NCBI GenBank assembly: GCA_030704615.1
Contig: CM060731.1
Span: 86,160,756-86,224,755 of the forward strand
DNA: 64,000 nt
Source of the DNA: Takakia lepidozioides
Lineage: Eukaryota > Streptophyta > Takakiopsida > Takakiales > Takakiaceae
Direction: 5' to 3'
Positions within the stretch are counted from its first letter, which is position 1. Every line of letters begins with the position of its first letter. Positions 1 through 11,699 of the stretch are shown here, piece after piece. The translations under genes were made by a program, and so were the position numbers. The notes under the pieces were generated by a model, which saw only the letters and a list, made by a program, of their open reading frames with translations, ran no database searches and was not told the origin of the DNA.

Positions 1-14
1 TGGGCCAACACTGT

Positions 15-332
15 GTGCCACGCAGGATTCCCAAGAAGGCCAGAGCCCCGAAAACCCACAGGGGGGAAGATGATTCTGATACAACTGGTTCTATGGGGGA
101 ACCTTTTGACATGGCTGAGGACTACGCACTACAAATGGCAGAGAAGAAACGACGGGGATCTCTTATGCCTGAGAAGTTACCTTCTTATCAACCAAAGGAA
201 GGACAAATATTTCCATTTGGTGACCAGTCACCTCCAGCCAGTGACAGGGCTCGGGCTCGCACACAGAGCCCTCCAAGGGACTCTCACCGACAGAAGGGTG
301 CTCGCTCACAAAGGTTTGCTGATCCTAAATAG
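15..332 (+). pseudogene. C-terminal tail of an LTR-retrotransposon polyprotein (partial)
   Basis: An open frame enters from the left window edge and ends at about 332. The product is basic and low in complexity (Pro, Arg, Ser rich) with no motif I recognise. The reason to call it the end of a gag-pol frame is position: about 25 bases after the stop there is a purine tract (357-370) directly followed by TGTTAG, the usual order stop codon, polypurine tract, 3' LTR in Ty3/gypsy elements. The 5' part of the element is outside the window, so the family is not provable. An unrelated small ORF cannot be excluded. Confidence 0.35.
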
Positions 333-356
333 TAAACCGTGAGGACACTGTTTTTT

Positions 357-370
357 GAGAGGGGGAGGGG
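357..370 (+). other. Polypurine tract before a 3' LTR
   Basis: The 14-base purine run GAGAGGGGGAGGGG lies just downstream of a stop codon and three bases before TGTTAG. This is the expected primer site for plus-strand synthesis of an LTR retrotransposon. Confidence 0.45.
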
Positions 371-373
371 TAA

Positions 374-1104
374 TGTTAGAGGGCTTTCTGGGACTTTGAC
401 AGTTTTATGGGTTCTTTGGGGTACCCTTAATTTTTGCGCAAACTTACGAATGGTAGACTTAGACCAACACAGGTCTTAGGGGTGGTAGACAGGCTTACAC
501 AGTCAGTCATAGTCTGACACAGTTAGCCACAGCCCGACACAGCTTTACACAGCCCGACACAGCCAGTCACAGCCGACACAGTTGGGCACAGCCCGTCACA
601 GCATTCGCAGAGAACGGTTACCATGGCAGGGAACGACTATGTGGGAACGACATCGGCAGAGGGAACGTGTATTCTCTCTGGATGACAGTTAGTTAGTTAG
701 GCAGTTAGAACAGCTTGCAGGTAGAAAAGGCAGAGTAGCAATGGGGAGAGGACACTTCTTGCATCACGACTTGGCCATCGGGGAGAGAGGACGATCTGGA
801 GCTGAGGAATGGAGAGCGCAGTGGAGGAGGAGACACGATCTGATGATGCTTGATTCATGCAAGCTGTAGAGTTATATTGTAGAGCAGACTAGGGACACCA
901 TGGCTTCAGCCTGATACTTGATAGATCTTAATCTGATACATATTCCATACTCACACTGTGTAGAGAGACCTGAGTGAAGCTGTGGAATGAATGGATGAGT
1001 GATTGGAACCTGTAGATTGTTGAAGCAATCAGATACTTAAATATAAACGGTAAGGTAATTTGCTGACATGAAGGCAAGAAGGAACACGAACAGGAAGCAC
1101 TCCC
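374..1104 (+). repeat. Probable 3' LTR of a retrotransposon
   Basis: The segment starts TGTTAG after a polypurine tract. It ends near ATACA at 1104, where homology to a MULE transposase begins. The right edge is set only by that homology, and the 5' LTR is outside the window, so no LTR pair or target duplication can be checked. It contains a short tandem region (485-603). The long minus-strand open frame over this region is not supported as a gene. Confidence 0.4.
485..603. repeat. Short degenerate tandem repeat, CACAGCCCGA-like
   Basis: About ten imperfect copies of a roughly 10-20 base unit built on CACAGCCCGACACAG lie inside the putative LTR. Such repeats are common in LTR U3 regions. No function can be read from it. 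Confidence 0.6.
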
Positions 1105-1900
1105 ATGATACACTAGTTGTAGGTCATGAAGCTGAGGTGCCTCAATCTCGCCTGCTTCCACTTTCTCTGCAAAGGAGGGCGGAGAAACAAGACGGATTGG
1201 ACTAGCACAACCCATCATCCATTCATTGTCTCCAGCCAGGCTCCAGCGGGTACTTTCAAGTACGCACATTGCAAAGAACCACCGACATACATGTCCATAT
1301 GCAGAGCCAAGCAATATTATGTCATCCATTTGCTCCCGGACTTGACTAGAGCTTGCATACACGTTGGGGTCCATTGCCACCCCTTGGCGAGAGGCAACAT
1401 GCGGGAGGCTGTGCAGGAAGCACACGACATCATAAAAGAGGAGGTGAAATTGAACCCCGGAGCCAGACCAAAGCAGATTCAGCTCAAGGCAGCCCACAAG
1501 ATTGCTCTTGGCAAAATTATATCTGAAGATGGAAAGGACCGAGTGCCCTTGAACGAAGAGGAGATGCTTGACCTTTTGGAGTCCGTCTCGCACGTTTGTA
1601 GTCCGAATGTGCATAATCACATCGTATCTTGCAAGCAGGAGTTCGGCCAGGGGTCGGACATGTACTCAATCCTGGAGGTGAAACGAAGGATTGGATATGA
1701 CTACATCCAAGGTAGCAGGTTTCCAGGGCAAGGCAGCGAATCCGATCGTTGTTACATTTTTAAAATGTCAACGTGTGGGCTTGGGAGTGGAGTCGACTTG
1801 GTCACTCGAACGACAACTGGAAACTTGTCGAATGCTTGGGTGATGTTTGACCACATCAAGCGAATTACAAACCATCAGTGGGTGACCATGGGTGTGCATG
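1105..1900 (+). pseudogene. MULE transposase remnant A (zinc finger and start of DDE core)
   Basis: The translation matches the middle of the transposase at 29.4-26.2 kb almost residue by residue, including FKYAHCKEPP, LTRACIHVGVHCHPLARGN (the HxH end of a WRKY-GCM1-like zinc finger) and the first DDE aspartate region WVMFDHIKRITNHQWVTMG. The N-terminus is missing. The frame stops at MGVHV, where an LTR beginning TGTCG (1901) interrupts it. Later parts of what may be the same gene lie at 5.12-5.26 kb (now inverted) and 8.36-9.5 kb. It is non-functional as it stands. Confidence 0.85.
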
Positions 1901-2619
1901 TGTCGCGCACCTCACTTCGGTAAGCTCCCCTTCACATCATAGTTACTCGCTTTGATGCGCGCGCCTAACTCCCAAACTGGCCGCCGGGCCAACTCGGAGC
2001 TTCGGCTGCTCATCGGGACATAATGGTCCCCCTTTGCTCCTCCACAAGACCCTCGCTCACTTTGGGCCTAGTGGAAATTCCCTTTGGTTGTTGGCAGTCC
2101 GGAACAACTCCCCACACCTTGGTCGCTATCGGCTCACACGCTTACTCACTAGTTTTTGGTCACCAACGAGCTTGCACCGTTCTCGAGGTTACTACTCCCT
2201 ATATATACTGTGACTGTCCGCGGGGGTTTCACAACAACACCGTCCTTTTATGGCGAACCACCACGAAGACCTTTGACTCCCGGTGATGAGTCGCGGTGAG
2301 TCTTGGCCCACCTACCACGGCCCCAATGGACCGTGATGAGTCCCAAGACTCCCCACGACCCCACCACAAGGTCTCCGCCCCATGGTGAGTCCTATGCCAC
2401 CCCCACTAAGACCCACTAAGCTACCACCACCCCTCGTGGAACCACCCCCACCGCAACCCGGTGTGCGGGGCTCCACCTAGTGAGCGCCTCCGCCTCCTTG
2501 AGTGCCTTGGGCTCTCCAGGGTGCTTCAGCCCCCGTACCTATTGTTGCCACTGCCCCTACCACAGGGGCAGCCCCTCTTGTGTCCCGACCCCCTGCCCTC
2601 AAGGCAAAGGGCCGCGACA
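1901..2619 (-). repeat. LTR (TGTCG...CGACA), probably of the minus-strand Ty3-type element
   Basis: The 719-bp segment begins TGTCG and ends CGACA. It is homologous to the solo LTR at 17961-18445, which lacks about 235 bp present here. It interrupts a transposase frame at 1900. On the minus strand the bases just outside (rc of 2620-2635) read GGTAGGGGTGTG, a polypurine-like tract. This suggests it is the 3' LTR of the minus-strand gag-pol fragment to its right. The five bases on either side do not match, so a simple solo LTR is unlikely. Orientation is inferred. Confidence 0.65.
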
Positions 2620-3790
2620 CACACCCCTACCAACAAGGAGTCGATGTCCTCATCGACTTGTCCATTTTATAGAAACTAATATCCAAGTTGTGGCGTCCCA
2701 CATCAAGGAGTCTGTTTCCGTACCATGGCGTCCCATGGCAAAGAACCAAACCCCCACTTGACTCTACTCTCCATTAGCTAGTTCGGCTGACTTCATCCAA
2801 GTCCCGGCCAAGGGTGGAGCCTCCCCAGCTCCACTCAGTGCACTCTTCTTGGCCCACTTCAAGGCCAAGGAACGATCCTCCTCGAGGATCGAATCGCCTT
2901 ACTGCAACAACATTGCTTGCGACCGCTCATGATGCCGCTTTTTGGCATCACCTTGAGTAAGGGTTCACCTTGAACCTTTTTTGACTAGGAAGATAATCTT
3001 GAACCAACCGTGCGCTCCAATCACTACAATTGGGTCCGCCTTGGAATGCTGGCCTGAGGTACGGGAACACGCCGAAGCCGCACTACGACTTTGTCCCGAG
3101 GTTACACGATTATAGTACGTGAACGGAAGCACGTAGCTTCCGCGTTAGCCCGCACTACAAGACAACCCCCTCGGTAGCGCAATTATAGTATGCGCACGCG
3201 CCAGGTGCGCACTAGCACGTGAACTCCCAAAGAAGGCGCAAGTTTCCTTGCCCCTTGGATGGGAGCCACCTGATTTCGGCATTGCGCAAACACACGATTA
3301 ATCCAATTTACCTCTCCCACTTTTATAAGCTAGCATGCATTCTACACACTAGCCAACCATACCATGCATCACCATAAACAAAATAGGAAGCACAACATTT
3401 GGAAACCATTTCATTTATAAACAAAATTGTGCAACACAAGTTTTTGCAATCGGATTCCTGAGTTAGCTAAGCCGGACTAAGCTTGTTTGTGAGTTTTAGA
3501 CGTAGGCTTTCGAGTGGATGGTGTTTTCTAACCCGCCAGTTTCCAACATGAACATCAGCATTCACTTTCTACGAATGAAATGACATCCAGGGCTTGTAGT
3601 GAATGATTTTTTGTTGAAACTTGGATTTTCAAGGCCTCTGTCCCCTTTTATTTTGATGTCTAGAAAACCAGCAACAAAATTCTCCTCACTCAACGAGGCA
3701 TTATTTCTTCCATTTAAGATATTTGCTTAGAAGAACTATCACCTTGTGCCACTCATATTTCAGGCAAATCTTTTGGGAATGTTGCCTGTT
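2620..3790. other. Non-coding stretch inside a degraded LTR retrotransposon
   Basis: I see no credible coding frame here. The stretch lies between the LTR at 1901-2619 and the truncated reverse transcriptase start of the minus-strand element, so it probably represents the deleted and mutated 3' half of that element. Nothing else recognisable. Confidence 0.4.
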
Positions 3791-5114
3791 TCACCAGTAA
3801 TCCCCACAAGAACAAAGCCCCTCTTGAAAGTGGTGAAAGCGGTTGGAATCCACCCGGTAAGGCGCCTTGGCAGGCGGCTCCGATCCCGGTATCACCTCTA
3901 TCTTGTGATCAACTCCTCTTCGCGGTGGCAAGCCGCTTGGTAAATCCTCCGGCATCACATCCTGGTATTTCTCCAGGATCCCCTTATCCAATCTGGGCTA
4001 GGCTCCCTATCGACTTCTCCTTCCACTTGTCTTACGTAAAGCAAAAACTGGGGCTCGTGTGCTGCCCACTCCTTTGCTGTCAGCAGGTTTATTCGTCCTC
4101 CCACTCGGTTGGGCGTTTCCGACACCCGTAAAACTTCGCCACCATTCCCACACGGTAGCGTGACTATTCTCTTGCGGCCATCTATGACCGCTCCGGATTT
4201 GCTCAAAAAGGTCATCCCCAAGATATCCACTCCATCAATCTCGCAAATGGTGAAGTTCTCATGTCCCTCCCAACTCCCGAGCTGAAGAGGGACATCGAAC
4301 GCCAACCTCGTCGCCAGTTGTGGTTCTTCTTTGGCAGAACGCACTTCAATAGAGGCCCCCACATCACTTGTCGGGAGCCCCAGCTTCCGTGCCGTTGCCG
4401 GTGTCGTGAAGGAGTGCGACGCTCATGTGTCCACCAACAACGACACGTTAGTTCCGGAAATTATCCCACTCACGAACATTAACTGACTCCCTTTACGCAA
4501 GGGGCCAGTCTCCTGATACAACTCACAAGAGTAGTTGTCTACCTTGCAAGTCTTGGCGACTACCGCCTCCACCAAGCGGCTGATGGAATCTTTGGACAAC
4601 TCTGTGGTTGCCCGAGTCATGTTCAATTGTCGGGGTTTCACGCATTTCTTGGCCATGTGCCCGGGCTCCCCGCAATTAAAGCACACTCCATCGAAGATTG
4701 CCTTCTGTCCGCCATAAGCCGCCGCACCTGATTTTCCTTTCGGAGCACCGAGTGCCGCTTTGACGTGTGAAGGCCCTCCCTTCGATTTCCATGTGCCATT
4801 GTCGCCGCGTGGCCTATCCCACTTTTTTTCCGGTCGGAAGGAGTTACCCTCCCACCGGGCCTTCTTGTGGTTCAGCTCCGTACCGCCTTGTCTTTCACCC
4901 CTAGGGAGATCCGAGAAACATTCAGCCCTTTCAATTGCCTCGTTCAAAGTCTTAGGTGGCTTCTCCTCCAACTTCCGCCTAGCCCATGGGACCAGTCCCG
5001 CCACAAAGTTGAAGACCATTTCTAGTTCTTCCATATCCGCGACTTCGAGCAACAGCACATTGAAAGCCTGAACATATCCCCGAATGTCATCCGTTTGCTT
5101 CAAATTCCTCATCT
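3791..5114 (-). pseudogene. Ty3/gypsy gag (C-terminal part), protease and start of reverse transcriptase
   Basis: Read on the minus strand, the order is gag (MRNLKQTDDIRGYVQAFN), a CCHC zinc knuckle CFNCGEPGHMAKKC near 4650, an aspartic protease entry (SLLVDT), its C-terminal part (ICEIDGVDILGMTFL), then the approach to reverse transcriptase (LPPRRGVDHKIEVIPG). This is canonical Ty3/gypsy order. The frame is broken at several points and lacks the RT core, RNase H and integrase. The N-terminal gag is missing here but is found on the plus strand at 8042-8355, and an inversion explains this. Non-functional. Confidence 0.85.
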
Positions 5115-5117
5115 TGT

Positions 5118-5264
5118 CCCTTCTCTCGCAATGCTGTCGCCCATTTCAGTGGATTCTTCGACCTCAAAGTTGTTCGTACCAACAATTCCTCCCTGTCCGG
5201 CCCAAAGCCCCATTGTTTCCCGCTCAGGAACTTATAGTACCTGGCTTGCAATTCCGGAGGGACA
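5118..5264 (-). pseudogene. MULE transposase fragment (segment after the DDE glutamate)
   Basis: The minus strand encodes RYYKFLSGKQWGFGPDR and KNPLKWATALRE. These match RYNEFLKGKQWGLGPDR and KNPRKWAAALRE of the transposase at 29.4-26.2 kb. The fragment stops exactly where the plus-strand fragment starting near 8.36 kb picks up. It therefore marks the left breakpoint of an inversion. It is too short to have function. Confidence 0.75.
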
Positions 5265-5274
5265 GATCCTAGAC

Positions 5275-8040
5275 TTAGACGTAGAATATTTTGCGCAGCA
5301 ATTAGAGAAAGTTTTTTTCAATTACCCAGAAGTACAGTTCAAGTAACAACATCTGAAGAAGAAACGGAGGAGACTTCGGTTAATCAACCTATAGATCACT
5401 TGAATATAGATTTGAATGGACAAGACTCTGAAGGTTCTGAATCTTCAGTATCCTCTCCACCCTTAAGCCCAGCTAGACCCAGTAGTCCAGCATCTAACCC
5501 ACCGTTGAGCCCAAGAGGTCCAATGGCGCAGCCACAACCACCACAGGCACCGCCGGCACCAGCGCCTCCACCAACACCGCTTGCTCCGGATATCCTAATC
5601 GCGGTGCCAGCAGGGTTAGCTCCATTGCCACTACCAGGTCACTTGCCTTGGTTTTCTGGTGAACCACATGAAAACCCTGAATATCATGTCAAAAAATTTA
5701 TCCAAAGCTGTTACTCCAATCAGGCTTTGGATAATGCTTATTGGTTGATCTGGTTCCCTACGACTTTAAGGGGTAGAGCGTTGATTTGGTATTGGCAGCA
5801 AAATGGGGGGTCATTTCAACAATGGGCTCAATTTTGGGATGCCTTTCTAAATCATTTCAGAGCAGTACATCAGTTTACGAGTGTTCTTATGGCCCTTGCC
5901 AGGATCAGATAGGGACCAAATGAGGAAGTTGCTGATTTTGAGACGCGTTTCAAAGAGCTAATGCGATTGCATAATCCTCTAACACCCTTGGATGATGGGG
6001 TTCTGAAAGATTGCTTTCTGAGTGGGTTGCGAGAGGATATTCACTTGTTTGTGTTGCAACAGAGACCTGCTACATTAGCAGATGCGATCAACTCAGGGAA
6101 AGAACATGACAACATGCATCGTCAGGTACAATGTGCGAAGACACCAGAGATGGCGCTTCCTTCATACATTGCGATTAACCCAACGCTTGCAGTTTCGGAG
6201 GCACCTCCCCCGCCCTATTACAGACCGACAATGATTGGAGGGATGGTTCCTGCTGCCACGATGACATCTGCGATGCCTTTGGTGGCTACCGCCACCCCCT
6301 CAAACCCAGCAAGGCACTTTCAGTCAGTTCCTGCTGAATCATATACGGGATCCACTAGCAATGATCGGATGGGACATTTTGAGGAACAACTAACATCTAT
6401 GTTGAGAGCCGTTGAGTCCATGGGGGATAGAGTTAGTGCCATTGGTCAGCAGGTTTCCAATTATGTCCATCACAGGGATACTCAAGTTCCATTAGCTGAG
6501 ACGGGTCCTAATGTGTCCAAGTTATGGTGTTATAATTGTCGAGGGTCAGGTCATGATCCCCAACATTGTCCCAACCCGATCCAGGAAAGGGGACCTCCTC
6601 CATCCCAGAATCCTCCACCAGGACAGGGGTATAGGCCATGAAACCATTATCCGCCGTGTGGAAAGTGTGGTCGGTCTAGTCATAGAACAGAAGATAGTTG
6701 GAACGATGTCACATGTCTTCATTGTGGTTTTGTAGGTCATCCTTTGGAGCGCCGTCGAACGAGAAATATTGAGAGGCCAAAACCTACAACCCAATGGCAA
6801 GTTGATCAGAATCTACGAGGTCAAAGAGCGCCATTTCCTGATCAATATAATTAGGTGCCTCCGACAAATTTACCACCCCAACACGGGATGTACTTTGCTC
6901 CGCAAATATTACAAAAAGATCTAGATTCCAATCCCCCAAAGCAATCTCAATTCAGTCATCAGCCTATGTCATTTACAAATCCTGTGATGCAGGAAACGCA
7001 AAGCCAACTTCCATGGCGACGATCTCAGGATGAGAGGAATCAAGGGTCCAATCAAGCATCGACATCCACACAACCTCTTCCACAGACAGGGACTTCCTTT
7101 GGTCCAGTCACGCAGAAGTTACCATCGCAACCTAATGTGAATTGGATACACGCCGAACTGTCAAACATGCCAAAAGAGGAGGAACATGCGGAGAATACAT
7201 GTGTGGTGATGACTTGCCAACAACGAGAGATGTTGGTACGAGCGCCAGAAGAGGTAATTCCAGAGGTTACCCTTACTTCATCTTCGGACAAAGAACCAAT
7301 GGATTTTCAAGCTATGAAGGATGATGTGAGAAAAATTGCTACTACTCTTCACAATGAGAATGAAGCCAGTATCAAGAAGGGAAAATCTGTGGTATTTGAA
7401 GGGAGTGACTCTCCGGGTAAGGTGTCCACTCCGTTGCCGTCACTAGTGATGTGACCGAAAGTGTCAGCAGTCAAAATAGCTAACACTATAGCGAAACGTC
7501 CTCAAATTCTGGAAAGGAAGTCTACCACCATGAGATTTACCGATGAGCTTGAGCCCTATAGCTTGATGCATGACCTGCGCAAGTGCAGGCCAACATTTCA
7601 GTAGCTCAGCTTGTTGCTCTTGCCCCTATAGTCAGACAAGCCCTGAAGGCTTCATTGGTCAGGAAAAGACGAGAGAATTTCCTAGTATCGCATCATGTCA
7701 ATGCAAGAATAGACCCTGGACCAATAGAGATTGAAGTGGAGATTGTAGACTGTTTTATTCAACATTGCTTGGTAGATGGTGGAAGCTTGGTGAACATCAT
7801 GCCCCTCTCCACAATGGAGAAACTAGGCTTACACATGACTGGTAAATCCCCATTGATTATCCGATTGGCAGATCAGCAAAGAATCAGGCCAGTGGGTCAA
7901 ATTTCCAATCTTCAGATGCAATCCGGGGGTTCTGCATACACAATGGACTTCCAAGTCATTGAATTTCCGTCAGATGGATACTCGTATGCATTATTGTTGG
8001 GCAGACCATGGTTGGTTCACACTGTTGGCGCAGTTTGGCG
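5275..8040 (+). pseudogene. Ty3/gypsy gag-protease pseudogene
   Basis: The frame includes a proline-rich N-terminus, a retrotransposon gag core (PWFSGEPHENPEYHVKKFI, near 5650-5900), a CCHC knuckle CYNCRGSGHDPQHC near 6530, a second Cys/His cluster after 6650, and an aspartic protease (CLVDGGS, then ALLLGRPWL, 7750-8010). In-frame stops at 5910 (TAG), 6639 (TGA) and 6852 (TAG) all fit C-to-T changes from CAG or CGA. One base appears missing near 7581, where DLRK continues as VQANISVAQL in another frame. The frame breaks off inside the protease at about 8040. Reverse transcriptase and integrase are absent here. Non-functional. Confidence 0.85.
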
Positions 8041-8041
8041 G

Positions 8042-8355
8042 GACGTTGAAAGACGTGATGAGGGCGGCTAATGCCACTTTCACTAAGGCAAAGTTTAAGG
8101 TGAAGCCTAAGGAACCCGACACCTTTGAGGACGTCCGAAATCGGAAGGCACTCAACACCTGGCTCTTGGAGCTGGAGCAGTACTTCTGGGCGGCCAAGTT
8201 GAGTGACGAGGATCGGGTGGAAGTGGCTCCCACCTATTTGAGGGGCTATGCTCAACAATGGTGGCAAAAACGCCTTCATGACCAAGGTCCAAACCCAGAA
8301 ACCTTGAGCTGGAGTGGGTTCAAGGAACTTATGAAAAGATAGTTTGTGCCCCTCA
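8042..8355 (+). pseudogene. Ty3/gypsy gag, N-terminal part (inversion breakpoint at its end)
   Basis: The product contains FEDVRNRKALNTWLLELEQY and YLRGYAQQWWQKR followed by WSGFKELMKR and FVPLNASWLA, a typical plant gag core. A stop interrupts it after MKR. The natural continuation, beginning RRDKMRNLKQTDD, is found on the minus strand at 5114. This piece and the 3791-5114 fragment are therefore two halves of one gag separated by an inversion. It starts abruptly at about 8042 inside the protease of the preceding element. Confidence 0.75.
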
Positions 8356-8356
8356 A

Positions 8357-9498
8357 CGCGTCCTGGCTTGCCTCTGCACCGCAAAGGTTAACACCTAGAG
8401 GGGGACGTCCGTACTCGCCCTGTGAGGTGGAGGATTGAAGAGGAACCCGAGTGCGAAGAGGATTCCTGGAGATCCAACAGGAACATTCAGACAGCACCTT
8501 GAGGTCCCGTTATGTTGCCGCACAATGTGTGTTCCAGCAGTGGAAGCCCAAGAGTTTCCAGATCGCCATCGCCTTCAAGCGGGGATTCCGTCCGAGAAAT
8601 TCCCACCGCTCGCTCGCCCCAGATTCCGCCCGCTGTTATGCAGTATGGCCAAGCCATTGTGGAGACGACTATGTCTGCGTCACAGTGGAGAATTGCTCGC
8701 ACAAGGCCGGCGTTTTGAGGCAGGCGTTCCGCAATTCGAGTGGATACACGGCAACGTTGTTTAGAGATGATAAGGAGGAATCCAGATGGGGCTGTCCTTG
8801 CTCCTACTTTTACAGGAAGATTTGTCCATGCAAAGTTTTCGGAGGCGACAACTACCCAGTTCTGGTTCTGCAGGCATGACATTATGACTTGCGTGTATGG
8901 AAAGCCCAAGTACGGCATACAAACAATGCCAGAGGCTCCCCCGGTGTGGCCGGTGGAACCAGGATGCAATCTGAGTCAGGTTGAGGCCGACGCCCTTACT
9001 GCCGCAAGATTTTGGATGGTGTAGCGCACTGACGTCCCCAGACAACCATTTCCGCTTCCACAGCCTCCACCACCGACTCCTGTGAGAGCAAGAACAATGG
9101 GACGCGACAACTCTAAGCATCCTACACACCGCTGGGAGAAACCGAAGAGGCGGCGACCTCCCTCAACAGTGAACGAGACAAGGATGAAGAATGCACTTCG
9201 GATGAACTGTACAATCCAGAGCTCAACAAAAGTGCCCCCACCAGGCTTCGGGTGTGTGTATCAGATGGCCATGGCAGGCTCAGCTGTCCGCAATGAGGTG
9301 TACATCATCACCATTTCAGAATTACCCACCTGCAATTGCACCGACGTCCAGATCATGGCGAACAAGGGGGCATCATACTGCCCTTACAAGTATCTGTACT
9401 ACGTGTACCTAAAGAGACTCCGGTGTAATTCCATAACTCATCACTTCATACATGCACCAGGGTTGAGCCCCCAAGAGGTGGGGGGGGGGAGTGACTGA
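8357..9498 (+). pseudogene. MULE transposase remnant, C-terminal accessory and SWIM domains
   Basis: The plus strand matches the C-terminal third of the 29.4-26.2 kb transposase: HLEGDVRTRPVR, GPVMLP, IVETTMSASQWRIARTRPAF, FRHDIMTCVYGKPKYGIQ-like stretch, VWPVEPGC, then the SWIM finger CNC...CPYKY and LYYVYLKRLRCN. The SWIM CxH is damaged (His to Tyr). In-frame stops at 8500 (TGA, where the homologue has Arg) and 9022 (TAG, where it has Gln) fit C-to-T changes. It joins directly to gag at about 8356, the right breakpoint of an inversion. Non-functional. Confidence 0.85.
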
Positions 9499-9520
9499 GC
9501 AGCAGCAGCTCTTCTGAATA
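9483..9520. repeat. Copy of a dispersed G-run plus AGTGACTGAGCAGC hairpin arm
   Basis: A G9 run followed by AGTGACTGAGCAGCAGCAGC matches the left half of the hairpin at 30.76 kb and 49.0 kb. Only one arm is present here. It is part of a dispersed repeat family seen at least five times in the window. Confidence 0.55.
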
Positions 9521-9789
9521 TGGATCCAGGGGACCAGTGAGCTTGGCTACAACACAATGTTACGCCCATCCTTTTCGGAGTTTCAGTTATAGTAGAACTG
9601 TACTGCTGCAAGTACCTCTGACTTTGGCCACAGAAAGGTTCGACTTATATCTTGCCTACCAGTAACCTGTTTTGCTCGAATTAAGATAATACTATGTCAT
9701 TCACTTCTGTTTCCACGTGCTTGTATTTCTGTTTGTTGGAGGGTTCCTGTTTTTCTGCTCTCCCAAACTTTGCTTTCCTCATTCGACCC

Positions 9790-10400
9790 CCGGCAAGGAA
9801 ATGTGGCGCCGCATTTCCAAGTAACGTCGTAGGTACTGGTAGTTGCGGCCTTCGTCGCACTGAGTCTTCAGGGAGCCAACCGTCGCCAACAGCGAACCCC
9901 CTAGAAATCTCGCACGTGCGAACCGTAATGGGGCACCGCATTTCCCAGTTGAGTCGCAAACCTTTCCCGCCAAATACCCGAAGATGACAGAATTTTGAAG
10001 TACTGTAGACTCTATTGGTGCATGGGGATCATACAATCGCAACAGAAGGGTCAGCTTCATTCCAAAGTTAAGGCATATAAAACCGCGGAATACTCTATAC
10101 AGGCTAGTATGCGGCGTCATTTTGTTGTGGTACTGGATTTCTCGTTGCACGGTCACTCATTTCCATGAGCGGATCTAAAAAACCATGAGCGGAATTGTTA
10201 CTGACGACATATCTTCGCCGCATTACAGGATCTGAACTTCCAAAAACGGCAAGGTCAAATAAAAAAAACTATTATTTTTATACTTTTTTAATCTGCCGCA
10301 TTTCCAAATTTGGAGGAGTCCGCTCATGAAAACTGCGTGTCTTAGACTTCGGCTCACTGCTCATGCGGCTCATGGCTCATGGTTTCTGCTCATGAAATAG
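9790..10400. repeat. Degraded palindrome region 3' of the transposase remnant
   Basis: Contains one nearly intact 22-bp palindrome of the GGAAATGCGG class (9797-9818, one CpG changed to TpG), partial copies at about 9925, 10210 and 10290, and several CATGAGCGG or inverse motifs (10160-10390). The same two motif types lie just after the 3' end of the transposase at 25.4-26.1 kb, so this is the corresponding 3' flank of the remnant ending at 9498. TATAAAA at about 10075 could be a TATA box, but no gene follows convincingly. Confidence 0.6.
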
Positions 10401-11330
10401 TAAACCTCCTTGACCTGCTGAGCGGTTTCTGGCAAATCAAAATGAGGGATGAGGATGTGAAGAAAACGGTCATTACAAAGAGGGGACTCTACGAGTGGCT
10501 AGTAATGCCCTTTGGGCTGAAGAATACAACAACAACCTTTCAAAGGACCATGAACAAAGTACTAAGGGAAGAAATCAGAGAATTCGCCAAATTGTTTGTT
10601 GATGACATCAACATACACAGCAATACCTGGGAAGAACACTTACACCACATTGAAGCTATCCTATAGAAGCTCTAGCAGTACAACTTGAAGCTGAATCCAG
10701 CCAAATGCAAACTAGGGAAACATGAGCTGGTTTTCCTTGGCCATTTGATGACCAGAGAGGGAGTACTACCTGATCCAGAGAAGGTTAGTGCTATCATGAA
10801 GTTTCCACTACCAAAAAACCAAACTGCAGTCAAGAGTTTCTTGGGAGTGACACCTACTATCGGCCCCACTTGCAAGCTTATGCACAGTCTGCAATGCCAC
10901 TCTTTGATCTCACCAGGAAGGACATCATTTATCAGTGGACAGCTGCAGCACAAAATGCATTTGAAGCACTGAAACTCAAGCTGGCACAAGCCCCGATACT
11001 GGTAAGACCCGATTTCAGCAAACCCTTTATTCTAGATGTTGATTGGAGCATAAAAGGGGTAGGTGTTGTGCTTTCACAAAGGGATACTAGAAGAGAGCAT
11101 GTGATAGCCTATGCAAGCAAAGTACTCTCAAACGCTCAAAAGAAGTATCACCCAATGGAGGGCGAATGCTATGCTTTGGTGTAGGGAGTGCTACACTTTC
11201 GACAATATCTCTATGGTATTCCATTCACGGTAAGAACTGACCACAAGCCACTTGAGTGGTTGCAACAGTTAGCGGTGCCTACGGGAGAAGGGGGAGATGG
11301 ATCATAGGCCAGGGAACTAGCACACTAATC
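10379..11330 (+). pseudogene. Ty3/gypsy reverse transcriptase and RNase H fragment
   Basis: Reads through the palm of a reverse transcriptase: NLLDLLSGFWQIKM, LVMPFGLKN, the catalytic FVDDI (Y/FxDD box) near 10600, LNPAKCKLGKHELVFLGH, then the connection and RNase H start (FILDVDWSIKGVGVVLSQ, KKYHPMEGECYALV) and TDHKPLEWL near 11240. One base appears missing near 10850, where LGV should continue as YYRPHLQAYAQ. Stops at 10667-10676 and 11184 also break the frame. The 5' end is cut at about 10385, in DNA that contains MULE-type repeats. Confidence 0.9.
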
Positions 11331-11544
11331 TTGATGCTTTAAGTTGATACCATGTAGGCAAGGCTGAGCTAGATGAAGAGTTGGAGATCAATATTGCCAC
11401 AGAATTGAGAGCAGTAACAAAATCTGGGATACAGGAGAGATGGATACTGACAGTGGGGTACACGGGATAGGATATCTACACTTATTTGATCAGGATAAAC
11501 AACCAAGGAAGAGATCTTATTGGTGAACATGCATGTCAAATGAG

Positions 11545-11692
11545 ATAGAAGGCCCAACAAAGCATAGCAGAAAGAGAATACTACATATTTGTGTGGGCAC
11601 TATGGCAATTCAGGAACCATCTGACAAGACGAACATTCTGGGTGAAGACAAAGATGAAGCCTATGATCTGGGTGTTGACAGGCAAAATGCTT
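11545..11692 (+). pseudogene. Second RNase H fragment of a Ty3/gypsy element
   Basis: A frame containing AEREYYIFVWALWQFRNHL and RRTFWVKTKMKPMIWVL resembles the RNase H stretch that normally ends in F.V.TDHKPL.WL. The TDH is lost. It lies about 300 bp after the fragment above and probably comes from another copy. A longer frame on the same strand (11533-12024) is not convincing as a gene. Confidence 0.4.
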
Positions 11693-11699
11693 GCAAAAT

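Noticed and set aside
928-1620. A 230-codon minus-strand open frame.
   Set aside because: It overlaps the plus-strand transposase homology at 1105-1900, has no domain, and crosses a likely LTR boundary.
2200-2290. A small plus-strand protein gene around 2023-2286.
   Set aside because: It lies inside the LTR at 1901-2619, and the same frame is disrupted in the homologous solo LTR.
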